From Forficula auricularia (Eukaryota > Arthropoda > Insecta > Dermaptera > Forficulidae): a stretch of 64,000 nt of DNA. The notes beneath the pieces are model-generated. The model was given only the letters and a program-made list of their open reading frames with translations, made no database searches and was not told where the DNA came from. This document shows, piece by piece, positions 31,380 to 41,675 of this stretch; the first letter of the stretch is position 1, and each line of letters begins with the position of its first letter. The position numbers and the translations under genes were made by a program. The stretch covers positions 21,233,539 to 21,297,538 of the forward strand of contig JALMQS010000085.1 in assembly GCA_024734495.1 (NCBI GenBank). Reading direction: 5' to 3'.

Positions 31380-32470
31380 TATAAATAAGTTAGAGAAGCG
31401 GAGAGAAAGAGAAATTATTGAAGGCAGAATTGAAATGGTCTGAATTTATGGTGAAAGTGGAAGTTGAAGTGTTATGGAAGGCTGCCATTGAAATGGATGC
31501 CAAACGTTTCCTGATAGAAATACACCCTCCCAAGCTTCATTTTATTGTGGTGTAAATCTGTTTAAAAAAAGGAAATGTAAAGGCTCCAAAAAACTGAAAC
31601 AGGCTGAAATAAGGAAATTGGAACTGGAATTCATCCAGAAGAATTGCAATACACTCTGGAATGTCATAGAACAGTGGCGCAAAATGATTAAATTATTAAT
31701 TATTATTAAATTATTTATTTAATAATTAAATATTTGATCATTATTATTTGATAATTAAGTTGAATAATTGTTAAAAATAATTATTAGATTTTGGAGATCT
31801 AATTGATTGTGAGTATACATATTCACAAGAATTAGAGACAATTAAAGAAATCGCGGTAAATAATGGGTACGAAGCAAGCCTTACAGACCCAAAATGTTAA
31901 ATAAAAAAATTGAAAAATTAACACTGGAATCAGTATATTCACAAAAGAATGAAAAAGAAAAAGAAAACCTAGAATAGTTCTCCCATATTATGGACAAATT
32001 TCGAAAAATTAAAACAAAAATGAAAAAATTAGGGTTCAAAACAGTATTCAAAACTCCAATTATTCTAGGAAAAGATTTAGGTTCAAATAGAAAGACAAAT
32101 TACCAAATATAGAAAAAGAAGGGGTTTTATAGTTTTTGAAAATGGAAAGATTGCTAAGCAATCTATGTAGGGAAAACAGAGTGGAATCTGAAAAATTCGA
32201 TTAAATGAACATATAAGGGATTTTAAAATAAAAAGTGCGAAAATTCTTTCGCAGAACATCTAAATTCAAACAATCACTCCTTCCCAGGAGGTATTAGATT
32301 ACTAAAAGGAGAAAAGAACCTCAAAATTAATTAGCGTCAATCTTAGAAATTTGAAATCATTCAATAGAAATTCAAAACTCTGTTTGAACAATCAAATAGA
32401 GTTATCCAATAGTAATCTGCTTAAGATGTTTGCTAACAAAAGATAAAAGAAAAAGAAAACCCTTCTTTTG
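31380..32470 (+). mobile_element. Decayed Penelope-like element
   Basis: Plus-strand remnants of a Penelope-like polyprotein. A linker segment reads ETIKEIAVNNGYEASL at about 31835-31890, followed by the broken GIY-YIG endonuclease below. The part at 31400-31700 recurs, diverged, at 33120-33370 (TTCCTGATAG, AATACACCCTC, ACTCTGGAATGTCATAGAAC). Confidence 0.7.
31975..32420 (+). pseudogene. GIY-YIG endonuclease pseudogene of a Penelope-like element
   Basis: Across frame changes the order VLPYYGQI, KEGV-S, AIYVGKTEWNLK and FAEHLNSNNHSFPGG can be read. It parallels the intact-looking domain at 53072-53578 (IPYYGKI, KKGVYSI, TYIGKTERNLN, FADHLISEKHCFP). Multiple stops and frameshifts mark it as dead. 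Confidence 0.75.
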
Positions 32471-32655
32471 TCAGCCTTTCTAAGGAGAAAGGAAAAAGGG
32501 AAACATATTGTTATATTATATTGTTTATGAATAATGAATGAAATGTTAATATATAATTATGTAATGTATTGATGTATGTAATTAATATTATTGATGTATG
32601 TAATGAGTATTGTTATTTCTATAATTTTGTAAATTGAGGCTTTTTAGCCGTTGAA

Positions 32656-32656
32656 A

Positions 32657-32691
<35 letters not shown>

Positions 32692-32692
32692 A
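32656..32692 (+). repeat. AATA tetranucleotide microsatellite
   Basis: Nine or so AAAT/AATA units following the Penelope remnant. Confidence 0.9.
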
Positions 32693-32816
32693 TATTTGAA
32701 TGGGAACCGAATAGAATGTCTTTATTAGTTCCTAGCCGACCACCAGTGACGATGGAACACCAAGTTTTCAATATCCATATGATATTGACTCCATGAAAAT
32801 CATTTATAATTGAAGA

Positions 32817-32857
32817 AAGACTGATGATGAAGACCAAGTCTTCGAAACTATATTCTC
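32817..32857 (+). ncRNA. Hammerhead motif, damaged stem III
   Basis: Core CTGATGA at 32821-32827, stem II GAAGAC/GTCTTC with loop CAA, then GAAACTATATTC. Compared with the intact copies (ACTATAGTC), position 16.2 is T instead of G, breaking one stem III pair. It lies downstream of the Penelope remnant in the same orientation. Confidence 0.65.
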
Positions 32858-32894
32858 AAACAAATAAATAATATATATACAGATATATCATCAT

Positions 32895-32960
32895 GATATA
32901 TATATGTGTGTATGTTTATTTGCATCAAGCAGAGGACAACCTCTTTGTTTCTCTTTGTGA
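32895..32960 (+). repeat. Penelope-associated terminal motif
   Basis: GTTTATTTGCATCAAGCAGA followed by GGACAACCTCTTTG. The same stretch occurs at about 22250-22300 (+), 58668-58718 (+) and, complemented, 57160-57212, always near hammerhead-bearing repeats. Confidence 0.75.
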
Positions 32961-33370
32961 ATTAATTTGAAAAGTCACAACAATGAAAATAAGTGTTTAT
33001 AATGATCTTATAATTTCATTATACTCAGATTTAAGAGATTATTTTCTACTTAATAGAGCTATTGAAAATTCTTGCGTTTAAAAAAGTTTATTTCTCGTGT
33101 CAATCCAGTAGTTGCATTACCATAATAAAAATGGATCATTTTTTGTTGCAGACAGAATTGAAATGGTCTTAATTTTGCGGTGAATGTGGAAGAAGTGTTA
33201 TAGGGCTGCCATTGAAATGAATGCCGAGCGTTTTCCTGATAGGAATACACCCTCACAAGCTTCATTTTATTTTATTGTAAATCTGTTAATATAAATAATG
33301 AAATTGGAACTGGAATTCATCCAAAAGACACACTCATACACTCTGGAATGTCATAGAACATAGTCGGAAA

Positions 33371-33540
33371 ATTATTAATTATTATTAAATTATTTATTTA
33401 ATAATTAAATAAATTATTAATTATTATTAAATTAATAATTAAATAAATTATTAATTATTATTAAATTATTAATTAAATAAATTATTAATTATTATTAAAT
33501 TATTTATTTAATAATTAAATATTTGATCATTATTATTTGA
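33371..33540. repeat. AT-only satellite of about 40-60 bp units
   Basis: Several repeats of ATTATTAATTATTATTAAAT with TTAATAATTAAAT spacers. A shorter related stretch is at 31690-31760. Confidence 0.8.
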
Positions 33541-34595
33541 TAATTAAGTTGAATGATTGTTAAAAATAATTATTAGAATTTTTTTGAGATCTAATTGATT
33601 TAATATTTTGTTTATTTGATGTTGTATAAACAAATAGTTTTAATGAAAGTTGTTCAGCTTTTTTTTGTAAATTTAAGCAATGTAAAGAAAAATATAGGTT
33701 TCCTTTTAAAAAATAGCAGTTGACCTTGAAATACCCTTGAAAGCTTTTCTAGGTCGGCAAACAATATAGCTTAGTTTAGTTTCCCTCTCGATATAAATAG
33801 ACTTTTATTTGAAACTTGCATTGTTTTTGAGTTATAAGACTGTCTCAAGATAAAAAACTCACCCGGTATATACACATTATACGTATTTATAATCGTTATA
33901 TCAAGCTGAGGACAACCTCAATGTGAATACTCTTTAAGAAATTACTCTTGTAAAAATCGAATATTTCCTGGTACACACACACGTACCTTACCCTAATAGG
34001 TAATTTCTTTCTCTCTCTCTTTCTTACGAATAAACTAACGCCCTCTAGTTTTCTATTTAATAATAATTTAATGGTCAAATGAATCCACTTTAAGGAAAGG
34101 CAAACATTAATTCTTTTTTAATGGTACAAATAGAGCTTAGAAGGGGGTTTGGGGAGGGGGTAAGGTTCTTTTGTAAATGAGTAAAAACTACCCTAAGCTA
34201 AAAGGAAGGAAGGTCTTAAGTCCTCAATAATTAGGTGATTTATTGTGTTGACGTAGAATGATATTAGCCGCCTGCGGTGGCTATTACTTTAGTGGCCTTA
34301 ACTCACCATTACGCTCAAGCATAAAAAATTAGAGTCGGAAAAGGAAGGCAGGGGGGCTCTAATGAGTCTCTCACCCGAGAATTAAACTCGGGGGCTAATC
34401 CTAGAAGAGTTGCACCCCCCTTGGACAAAACAGACAAATAATCCCTCTTCTTTTGTTTTCTTTTAACTGAAAAATATAAATTGAACCAAAAAGTGATACT
34501 TTTTCAATTATACTCTTTGCAATTTCGGTGACTTAATAATTTTTTCCTAATAATAATTAATTACACTCAAAATATTCTGGATTGCTCAAATTATT
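33541..34595. other. No gene recognised
   Basis: Mixed composition. The segment 34240-34440 is less AT-rich (GCCGCCTGCGGTGGC, a CCCGAGAATTAAACTCGGG hairpin) but has no reading frame or identifiable repeat match. A CT-rich run lies near 34008-34022. Confidence 0.4.
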
Positions 34596-34597
34596 AT

Positions 34598-34973
34598 ATT
34601 TATTCATTTGTGAGTTTTAAAAATAATAATTTCAATTATAAAATATTAATAATTAATTAATTAACTGGGTAATCAAATTGCTAATTTTTAACAATATTGT
34701 TTTTAATTTTAAACTATTAAATTATTTAACTGTTATGTAAATAGCAAACTGATTACCCAGTTGATTAATTAACTATTATTATAACTTATAACTCTAGTTG
34801 AACCTATCTTCAGTTAACTCAAAACACTTTTTACTTTACATAATTCTTTTCTATACCAATATTAGAACTTTCACAAACATATTATCTGAACAAAATGAAC
34901 AAAAGCAAAAAAACGAAAAGAAAGTCAAAAAACAATCAACAAGCTCAAATGTGACATTTTTCTTTTGTATAAA

Positions 34974-35015
<42 letters not shown>

Positions 35016-35888
35016 TCCGAAACATATTTTAACAATAATATATTTATCAAAAATTGGTCATTCACTGGAGTCGCTTCGATATTTTCCTTGCCAACATTCA
35101 AAAGCTGCATGCACAGATTTTCTTTGAAATTCGTGATACTTTTGTACTATACATTTGTACTCATACCTACGCTCGAAGACGTATCCCGGCTATTATTGTC
35201 ATTCTCCGGACATTCATACACTGGATCAGCGTCTGAATCGTGTACGGGTTCCTCTTCGTCGTCATTCATGTCGATGTATCTTTCAATAAGTGCCTGCAGA
35301 TAGGCCTCTTTACGTTCGTAAGACATTTTATAAACTTCCACAAACGCGATTATGCCTCTACGTAATGTAACTGAGCGCAGTGATAAACTTATTCGTACTA
35401 CTATGTTATTCAGTGTATATGCAGGTTGAGACCTGAAAGCTGTGTATTCCAGGGAATACACATGGCGCAGAAATACATGATAACAACTCTACGCCGCGTG
35501 TATCGCTGAGTCACACGGGGGTGGAAGAGGGTAAAATAACAAAAAAATGCAATTTTACATTATAATAGTACAAAATACATCATTCTTTGGAAAATTAATT
35601 TTAAAAATTGGTGTGGCCTGAGGAACCTTTCCCAAAAATACCCGCGGCAGTCAACGTGTTAATAATACGAGAAATTGATGAGAAGAATAGAGAAGTTATA
35701 ATAATAATAATTAATCCACTGGGTAATCAGTTTGCTATTTTGCTACATAACAGTTTAGTTTAAAATTAAAAACTAAATAGTTAAAAGTTAGCAATTTGAT
35801 GACCCAGTTAATTAATTGATTATTAATATTTTATAATTAGAATTATTATTTTTAAAAGTCACAAATGAATAAATATGAATTTAAACAT
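34598..35888. mobile_element. Long inverted repeat around a piggyBac remnant
   Basis: Arms of about 190 bp (34598-34795 and 35695-35888) are reverse complements with a few mismatches, each containing AACTGGGTAATCAAATTGCT-like and AACTGTTATGTA segments. The roughly 900-bp interior holds the piggyBac-like piece and a TA microsatellite (34977-35013). This is either a DNA transposon with long termini or a fold-back element that captured piggyBac DNA. Confidence 0.65.
35147..35326 (-). pseudogene. piggyBac-like transposase N-terminal fragment (possible)
   Basis: A 59-residue minus-strand frame beginning MSYERKEAYLQALIERY and continuing into an acidic, Asp/Glu/Ser-rich tract with DSDADPVYECPE. This is the style of piggyBac transposase N-termini. 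Upstream on minus, TTAA at 35659-35662 is followed by CACGTTGACTGCCGCGGG, which resembles a piggyBac terminal inverted repeat at its TTAA target. The DDE core is absent. Assignment rests on the TTAA end plus the acidic N-terminus only. Confidence 0.5.
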
Positions 35889-36615
35889 ATAATTTTAATT
35901 AGAATTTTTAATGTAATTTTTGAAAGAAAAGGAATCGGAGGATCAATGGAATTGAAATAATTATCGGAAAAGAGGTTTTTTTCATTAATTAGTTTTTTCC
36001 TCTTATTAAAAACAAGGACTAAAAAGATGATCAAGGACAGTCGATGGTGGAGAAGTAATCTCCGGAGTCGAAGCTCAAATACAATGTATACATTAATTCA
36101 AGTAAAATAATTGGTTTAATTTAATTTTTGCTAAAGTTGTTGAAGTTATAACTATATTTGTAAAATTATTAATATTATTAATATTATTACATTTTATCCA
36201 CTGTGAATTGAGCAGAGTGGTTGGAGGGAAGTTGTGATTTATTAAGAATATAATTCTATCTCAGGGGAATTTGGAACCTTCAAATAGATTCACTTGGAGT
36301 CAAATTACGCTAATAACACGGGTGGTGTTTTCAAATATAAATTACACAACTTATATCGTAAAATAGATTACATATATATATATAGAGCGGTTTTCCTTCT
36401 ACTTGCATGGATCGATACTTTAGACGCAGCATGGGACAAAGTAGTAGTAAGTAGTCTAGAGGAGGAGTCGACGACCGATCATATTATGGTATAGGGATTA
36501 GTTTCGATGGCAAAACCTCCCCTATTGGACCCTTTGTTAAGAAACTGAAGGGGATACTAGTATATATCCATAAATCTTGAGAATATTTTTAAAGTTTTTT
36601 TTGAATATAACTCAT
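35889..36615. other. No gene recognised
   Basis: AT-rich; a TA run at 36371-36382. Nothing supported. Confidence 0.4.
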
Positions 36616-36850
36616 AAAAAATAAAACCGAACAAATAAAATAATAAAAACTCAAAAATAAAATAAAATGCACTAAAAGGTATAAAATAATTATTTTATTT
36701 CGTTACAACTAAACCACGAAATATTAACATGAAATTACTTTTTGAAGTCGGTGCTAAACATTATACATTTTATGAATCAAACTCGACGGACGTTTTACTT
36801 AGTACGATTGGCGGGTACGCTCGCTTATATCGCTGGTCCGGAAGAAAAAC
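36616..36850 (+). repeat. GAAGTCGG-family repeat, partial copy
   Basis: Shares TAAAATACACTAAAAGG-like, AACATGAAATTACTTTTTG and AAGTCGGTGC with the copies at 50162-51150 and 57291-58040. Only the left part of the family is present. Confidence 0.75.
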
Positions 36851-37270
36851 GTCGTAAGTCAAAAATTAACTTTTTTCAGTAGAGACGATTGAAATTTTCT
36901 TAAAAGTTGAAGTTGCTGTAACTTCTTTACATAAAGTTTTTGGAGTAAATGCGATTTACCAAAATTAGGACTTTTAGTTAAGTTTTCATGAAAATTATTT
37001 TCAACAATTTATCTCTACAATATTCCTCTTAAAAATTATTATATTTTGACTTCTGACGTTTTTCTAGATATTTTTTCTTAATATTTTTTACTTGCTACTA
37101 CGTCATATTTCTTTCTAGTTGGGTCAATGTTGTTGATAACAGAACTTAAAATTCGTATACAAACAAGGGCTCTTACCTATTTGGGTCGTTTTTCTTGACA
37201 TTTTGAACATAGTATGTTAACGAAGGATGGCACAATGCTGAATTATGACGATCTTCTTGACTTAAGAATT
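36851..37270. other. No gene recognised
   Basis: AT-rich spacer before the Penelope endonuclease fragment. Confidence 0.4.
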
Positions 37271-37271
37271 T

Positions 37272-37563
37272 CTTAACATCAAAAATTAAAGACAAAATTA
37301 AAAACGAAGCTTGTGGGGTATATAAACTAACATGTGAATGCAATAAAGTATACATTGGGGAAACAAGCAGAAGCGTGAAGATACGAATAAGTGAACATGA
37401 AAGAGCGACCAGATTAAAACATCCAAATCAATCAGCGGTCGCTGAACACATCCTGAAAACAGGACACAAGATTGACCTGGATGAAGTCCAAACGTTGCAC
37501 ACTGAAGACAATTACTGGAAAAGCAAAAATAAAAGAAAAAATAGAAATCAAAAAACACCCTAA
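37272..37563 (+). pseudogene. GIY-YIG endonuclease fragment of a Penelope-like element
   Basis: A plus-strand open frame with CGVYKLTCECNKVYIGETSR at about 37312-37371 (GVY and YIG motifs; Arg-rich helix SVKIRISEHE next), then AVAEHILKTGH. It ends in a Lys-rich tail before TAA at 37561. Penelope-like elements carry such a GIY-YIG nuclease after their reverse transcriptase. Here the reverse transcriptase is missing (5-prime truncation) and no start codon is assignable. Sequence after the stop leads directly into the hammerhead palindrome. Confidence 0.8.
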
Positions 37564-37683
37564 CATTAGTTGAATAAAAGATTTCACTGTCGATGGTAAC
37601 AGAATTGTTTTTATTTTAGGTTAAAAATAAAATAAAATGAGAGAGTCTTCTGTTTTTTAAATAAAATAATTTTTAATTATTTC

Positions 37684-37727
37684 TAGAGACTATAGTTTTC
37701 GAAGGCATTGCCTTCATCATCAGTCTA
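37684..37727 (-). ncRNA. Hammerhead ribozyme motif, left arm
   Basis: On minus: TAGA, CTGATGA, extra T, stem II GAAGGC/GCCTTC, then GAAAACTATAGTC and TCTA. One extra A in the GAAA box compared with the right arm may impair it. Confidence 0.7.
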
Positions 37728-37951
37728 TCACAAATATTTCAAATTAGTTACAAATTAAGATTTATACATAGAAAATTTTGAAAAATATATAATGTCTTTT
37801 TCTTCATGTTTCCTCTTGGGAGATTTGAATATAATATAATATGTATATATTCAAATCTCCCAAGAGGAAACATGAAGAAAAAGACATTATATATTTTTCA
37901 AAATTTTCAATGTATAAATCTTAATTTGTAACTAATTTGAAATATTTGTGA

Positions 37952-37994
37952 TAGACTGATGATGAAGGCAATGCCTTCGAAACTATAGTCTCTA
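37952..37994 (+). ncRNA. Hammerhead ribozyme motif, right arm (complete)
   Basis: Stem I TAGA/TCTA (37952-37955 with 37991-37994) and core CTGATGA (37956-37962). After one extra T comes stem II GAAGGC/GCCTTC with loop AAT (37964-37978). GAA follows at 37979-37981, then stem III ACTA/TAGT (37982-37989) with no loop and C at 37990 completing the GUC cleavage triplet. A loopless palindromic stem III suggests function as a dimer, as reported for Penelope hammerheads. Predicted, not tested. Confidence 0.78.
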
Positions 37995-38075
37995 GAAATA
38001 ATTAAAAATTATTTTATTTAAAAAACAGAAGACTCTCTCATTTTATTTTATTTTTAACCTAAAACACCCTAACAA

Positions 38076-39120
38076 TTTAAACAGGGACGATGGTTACAAT
38101 CTAAATGAGATGTGGAACCTGATCTTATAAATTTAATCCAATAATTCCATGTAATCTACCAGATAAGGCAACTTAAGTTATCAAAAATGTTTGGTAAAAA
38201 TAAGTTTAAAGAAATGCTTTTTAGAATTTCTAAAAAACTTTTTAATTATCAAACATTTTTGAATACCGTGCCAACTTACAAATGTCAGGGTTGCTAACTT
38301 CATGTAAAAATATGTTAATATACAAAATGTACCTCAGGGTCGAAGCCATCACACTCTCGTGGAAGGGAGTGTGGTGGCATAAAGCGGTAGGAGTCCCTCA
38401 TCGCTCTGGGTATATCCCAAAAAACAATAAACGATTTGACATATAGGGCGATGAGGGGATCTCTTCTTAATTTTTACACTTTCGGCAGAAGAACATGGAG
38501 AGCGGTGGCGTATGATTATTTTTTGTGAATAAAAAAAAAAAAAAAAAAGAAATGTGAAATGTGAGCCAGGATTAATCCTGGCTCTCTCAGCCACCCGCTC
38601 TGAATCTGAATTAATTTGTTCTGAAGCCGAAGGTGTGAAGGATTTGTGGGTAAATTTGTATATTAATCTTAAATTTTCTTGTAAGAGGCGGCCCGCTCCT
38701 CGGAGGCCCAATAAATAAAATAAAAAATTCAACGATGTAAACTATAACATTCTTGATATAGTGAATTAATTGTTATGTACTATTATTGCGATTATTATCA
38801 TTTGATTTGTCAATATAATTTTTTTGCTTTTTATAATCTTTAAAAACATGTAATGCTCAATCCGACAGGAGGCGCTGATTTATTTTATTTATTAATTGGT
38901 TTTTTAATTTTAAAACCCACTAATAGATTATAGCAAATATTAATATATTATATTAAAATTAGGAATTTTTTGTTTGTTTTTAATTAACAGGTGTCTAAAT
39001 CATAACATTACAGGTGTGTTTACAAATAGAGTGGTTGAAGTGGCTTTTTTTTAATATAACTTGGAAACAAATCTTATTTAATTTTATGTTTTTATTTCAG
39101 ATCCTATACGATTATTTTTT
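38076..39120. other. Unassigned DNA
   Basis: No gene supported. The piece 38330-38715 is less AT-rich, with CACACTCTCGTGG and an A-run at 38530-38548. It ends with GAGGCGGCCCGCTCCTCGG then AATAAA-type sequence; it may be a retroelement 3-prime end but no coding motif is seen. Confidence 0.4.
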
Positions 39121-40029
39121 ACTTTATCCAATGCGAAGCATGGGAGAAAGTATTGGAATCGCTCTCGCGGCAAGCGCGACTTCAAAGGGTCCTCAGGTAA
39201 AGACTACGGAACCCATAGACTCAATTAAGGTCACAAATTGAAGTATTCAATGAGATTGAATTTTAGCACGTGACGGTTTTGCCAAAAATTACATGGGGTC
39301 TCGTCGAGAGGCCAAAAAGTGACATTTTTTTTTGGAAGTGCTTTGGGATGGATGGATGGATGGATGTGTGTTATCGTTTTTTTCGTCCACGATTTTTTCC
39401 ACACCGTTGAACCGATTGAAATGAAATTGAAAACCTACCATTAGTTTAACAAAATGAAGCGCTGATTAGTTTTTGGTACATATCGGTCCACAAACATTAG
39501 TGGTAAACAACTTAAGTTTGAGTTGTTTACCAAAAAAGAATTTAGTCTTTTTGATTTTAAGTCGATTCTTCCACGTTTTCAGTAGAGGTTGCCATTAATA
39601 GTCAAAACATCAAAAATAGAATGCAATAAGGTTATTTCTCTAGTATTAGATAAGAATCGATCGTTATTTTTGATTTTAAGTCGATTCCTCCATGTCTTCA
39701 GCAATGGTTACCAACAATAATCGAAGGGTCAAAAATCTAAGGTAGAATTATTATTCCTCAAGTATTAGATGAGAATCAATCGCTATTTTTGTTTTTAAGT
39801 CGATTCCTCTATGTCTTCAGCAATGGTTACCAATAAAAGCCGAAATGTCAAAAATCCAATGTAGAATTGTTATTCCACGACTGTTAAATGAGAATCGATC
39901 ATTATTTTTGAATTAAAGTCAACATGAACTGCAAATTGCAAGTGATATCTGATTAATAATAAAGGAACAAAACATATTAATATTTCAAATGAATTTGGAT
40001 AAAGTTTAGCAACGATCCGTTGCAATTTA
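39121..40029 (+). mobile_element. Helentron-like element, copy 2
   Basis: Starts ACTTTATCCAATGCGAAGCA and ends TTGGATAAAGT, the GCAACG/CGTTGC hairpin and CAATTTA. It lacks the left half of the internal minisatellite array found in copies 1 and 3 and keeps only the inverted-orientation units (39525-39900). GGATGGATGGATGTG microsatellite at 39348-39368. Confidence 0.7.
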
Positions 40030-41040
40030 TTTATTATTATTTTCCTATTTATTTTTTTATAATGTTTATCAATATATGGGGGTGTAGTGGTGGGGGTCAG
40101 GGGTTACCGTGCATCGCTTGGTGGCTCCAGGTACTATTTAATTTATAGACTAGAAAACTATTTGAAAAATAATTATTTTGGCAAATAGATTTTGCCTAGG
40201 TAAATAGAAAATAAATAATGTTTAAAGTTATTATGCAATGTTTTAGAAAGTTTTTTTGCTAGAGATAATAATTTATTGATTTTATATACTTATTCCAAAT
40301 TCATTGATAAATGTCCCTTTGTACAACACTATACTTGTTTGCTAATAAATAAACAAATAAACGAGACACCTGCATATTATCTACCCTCCCATTTCACCCT
40401 TACTTGCGGAAAGTTAATGAATTTATAACGAAAGTTAAATCCCTCCCCCAGTCCCCAATACACACCCCTTTTTGGAAAATAGCAAGCTACTGCCATAATC
40501 ACATTACTCTGATCAGATTTTATAGGAGAGACCAGACATGATACAAAATTGGATGGAAAAATATTGGATGTAATTTTATTTCGCCTCTCTCTTTCTATGC
40601 GGGGGTGGGTGTGGGGGGGGGGTTCGCTCTTCTCTGCTTGGAATAAAGCAGCACAAGGTTACAAGTCAATGTCGCACAATATAAGGCTAAATAAAATATG
40701 TTATCAATCTATTCGGATCATCGGGCCCTTCTTTGCCCCCTTTTTACCCCCGCACCCCCACACCCCACACCCCCAGACGCCCAGAGACGACAACGACGGC
40801 CGACTCTTTGCTCAGCATATATATATACAGAGCAAATAAAAAAAAAAAAAAAACATGCATTGGAAAATTTGAACCGATAAAAAAGACACGCCTCATTCAT
40901 ATTTATAGAATTTTATTTTTTCTTATTTATTTCCGAATAGACAAAATATAAATAAATAAATAAATAAAGAAGAATTTTTTTTTAATAGTTATCTTTTGAA
41001 ATAATTTATTGAATATTACTAAATAAATCCGTAAAAATTA
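40030..41040. other. Unassigned DNA with G-rich and C-rich patches
   Basis: G-rich near 40600-40622, CCCC-rich near 40735-40785, and an A-run at 40838-40852. The frames here are low-complexity artefacts. No gene supported. Confidence 0.45.
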
Positions 41041-41675
41041 TAGCGCTCATTTTATAGATAGTTACTGGAGCACTGAGCATCGCTCGGTAACTTTTTGCCT
41101 CTAAATAGCTTAATAACTCATGACGCTTGATAAGTACACCAATTTTAAAAATATCGTTAGTGTGGTTTTTGAGAAAATAAAAAAAAAAAACGACAAATAT
41201 TTCATGTAATTGTCAACTTCCATTGTTCCGATTTCAATCAAAAACTTGCTGTAATCCTTCTAGCCTAAGATTCGAATTTCGTATTTCTGAGACTTATGGT
41301 TGCGAAACACAAGGGGAGTACATTCTTAAGTATGTAAACATCAACTTCCTGTATTTCTATTTTAGCCAAAGTCTTGTGATACTTCTTGTAGCCTCTAGAA
41401 GTCTAGATAGCTTAAGATTCAAATTTCAAGACGCTGGGTCCTTCCGAAGACGAGATATGAACGATTAAAATATTTATTTTCCGACATGACTAATTTACAC
41501 CCCCTTCCTTTATTTTAATCGGATTAAAATTTATACAGGACTAATAAACAACTCATGAGACTTGATAAGTAGGTACACCAATTTTTAGCGAAATCGTTAG
41601 AGCCGTTTTCGAGAAACCGATTGGATATATATATACAAGAATTGCTAATTTAATAATATAAGATAAGATAAGATA
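41041..41675 (+). repeat. Possible retroelement 3-prime region ending in AAGAT repeats
   Basis: TAATAACTCATGACGCTTGA and its near-repeat CAACTCATGAGACTTGATAA (41552-41571) bracket about 450 bp. The end runs GTTTTCGAGAAACCGATTGG, TATATATATACAAG and then ATAAGATAAGATAAGATA, a short microsatellite tail like those of some non-LTR elements. No coding part is recognised. Confidence 0.45.

Larger units (their letters stand above)
37613..38075. repeat. Palindromic Penelope terminal repeat with two hammerheads
   Basis: Two arms of about 225 bp (37613-37840 and 37848-38075) are near-perfect reverse complements with a tiny AT-rich loop. Each arm contains TGAGAGAGTCTTCTG, a hammerhead motif, and CATGTTTCCTCTTGGGAG or its complement. 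A second copy of the whole structure is at 58130-58590. Confidence 0.9.

Noticed and set aside
34965..35303. 112-residue plus frame starting in a TA microsatellite
   Set aside because: The first half is Tyr-Ile from the microsatellite; the second half is antisense to the piggyBac-like frame.
40549..40951. Overlapping frames around the G/C-rich patches at 40.5-40.9 kb
   Set aside because: Low-complexity Pro, Thr and Gly strings from homopolymer and CCCAC repeats; no conserved motif or splice context.
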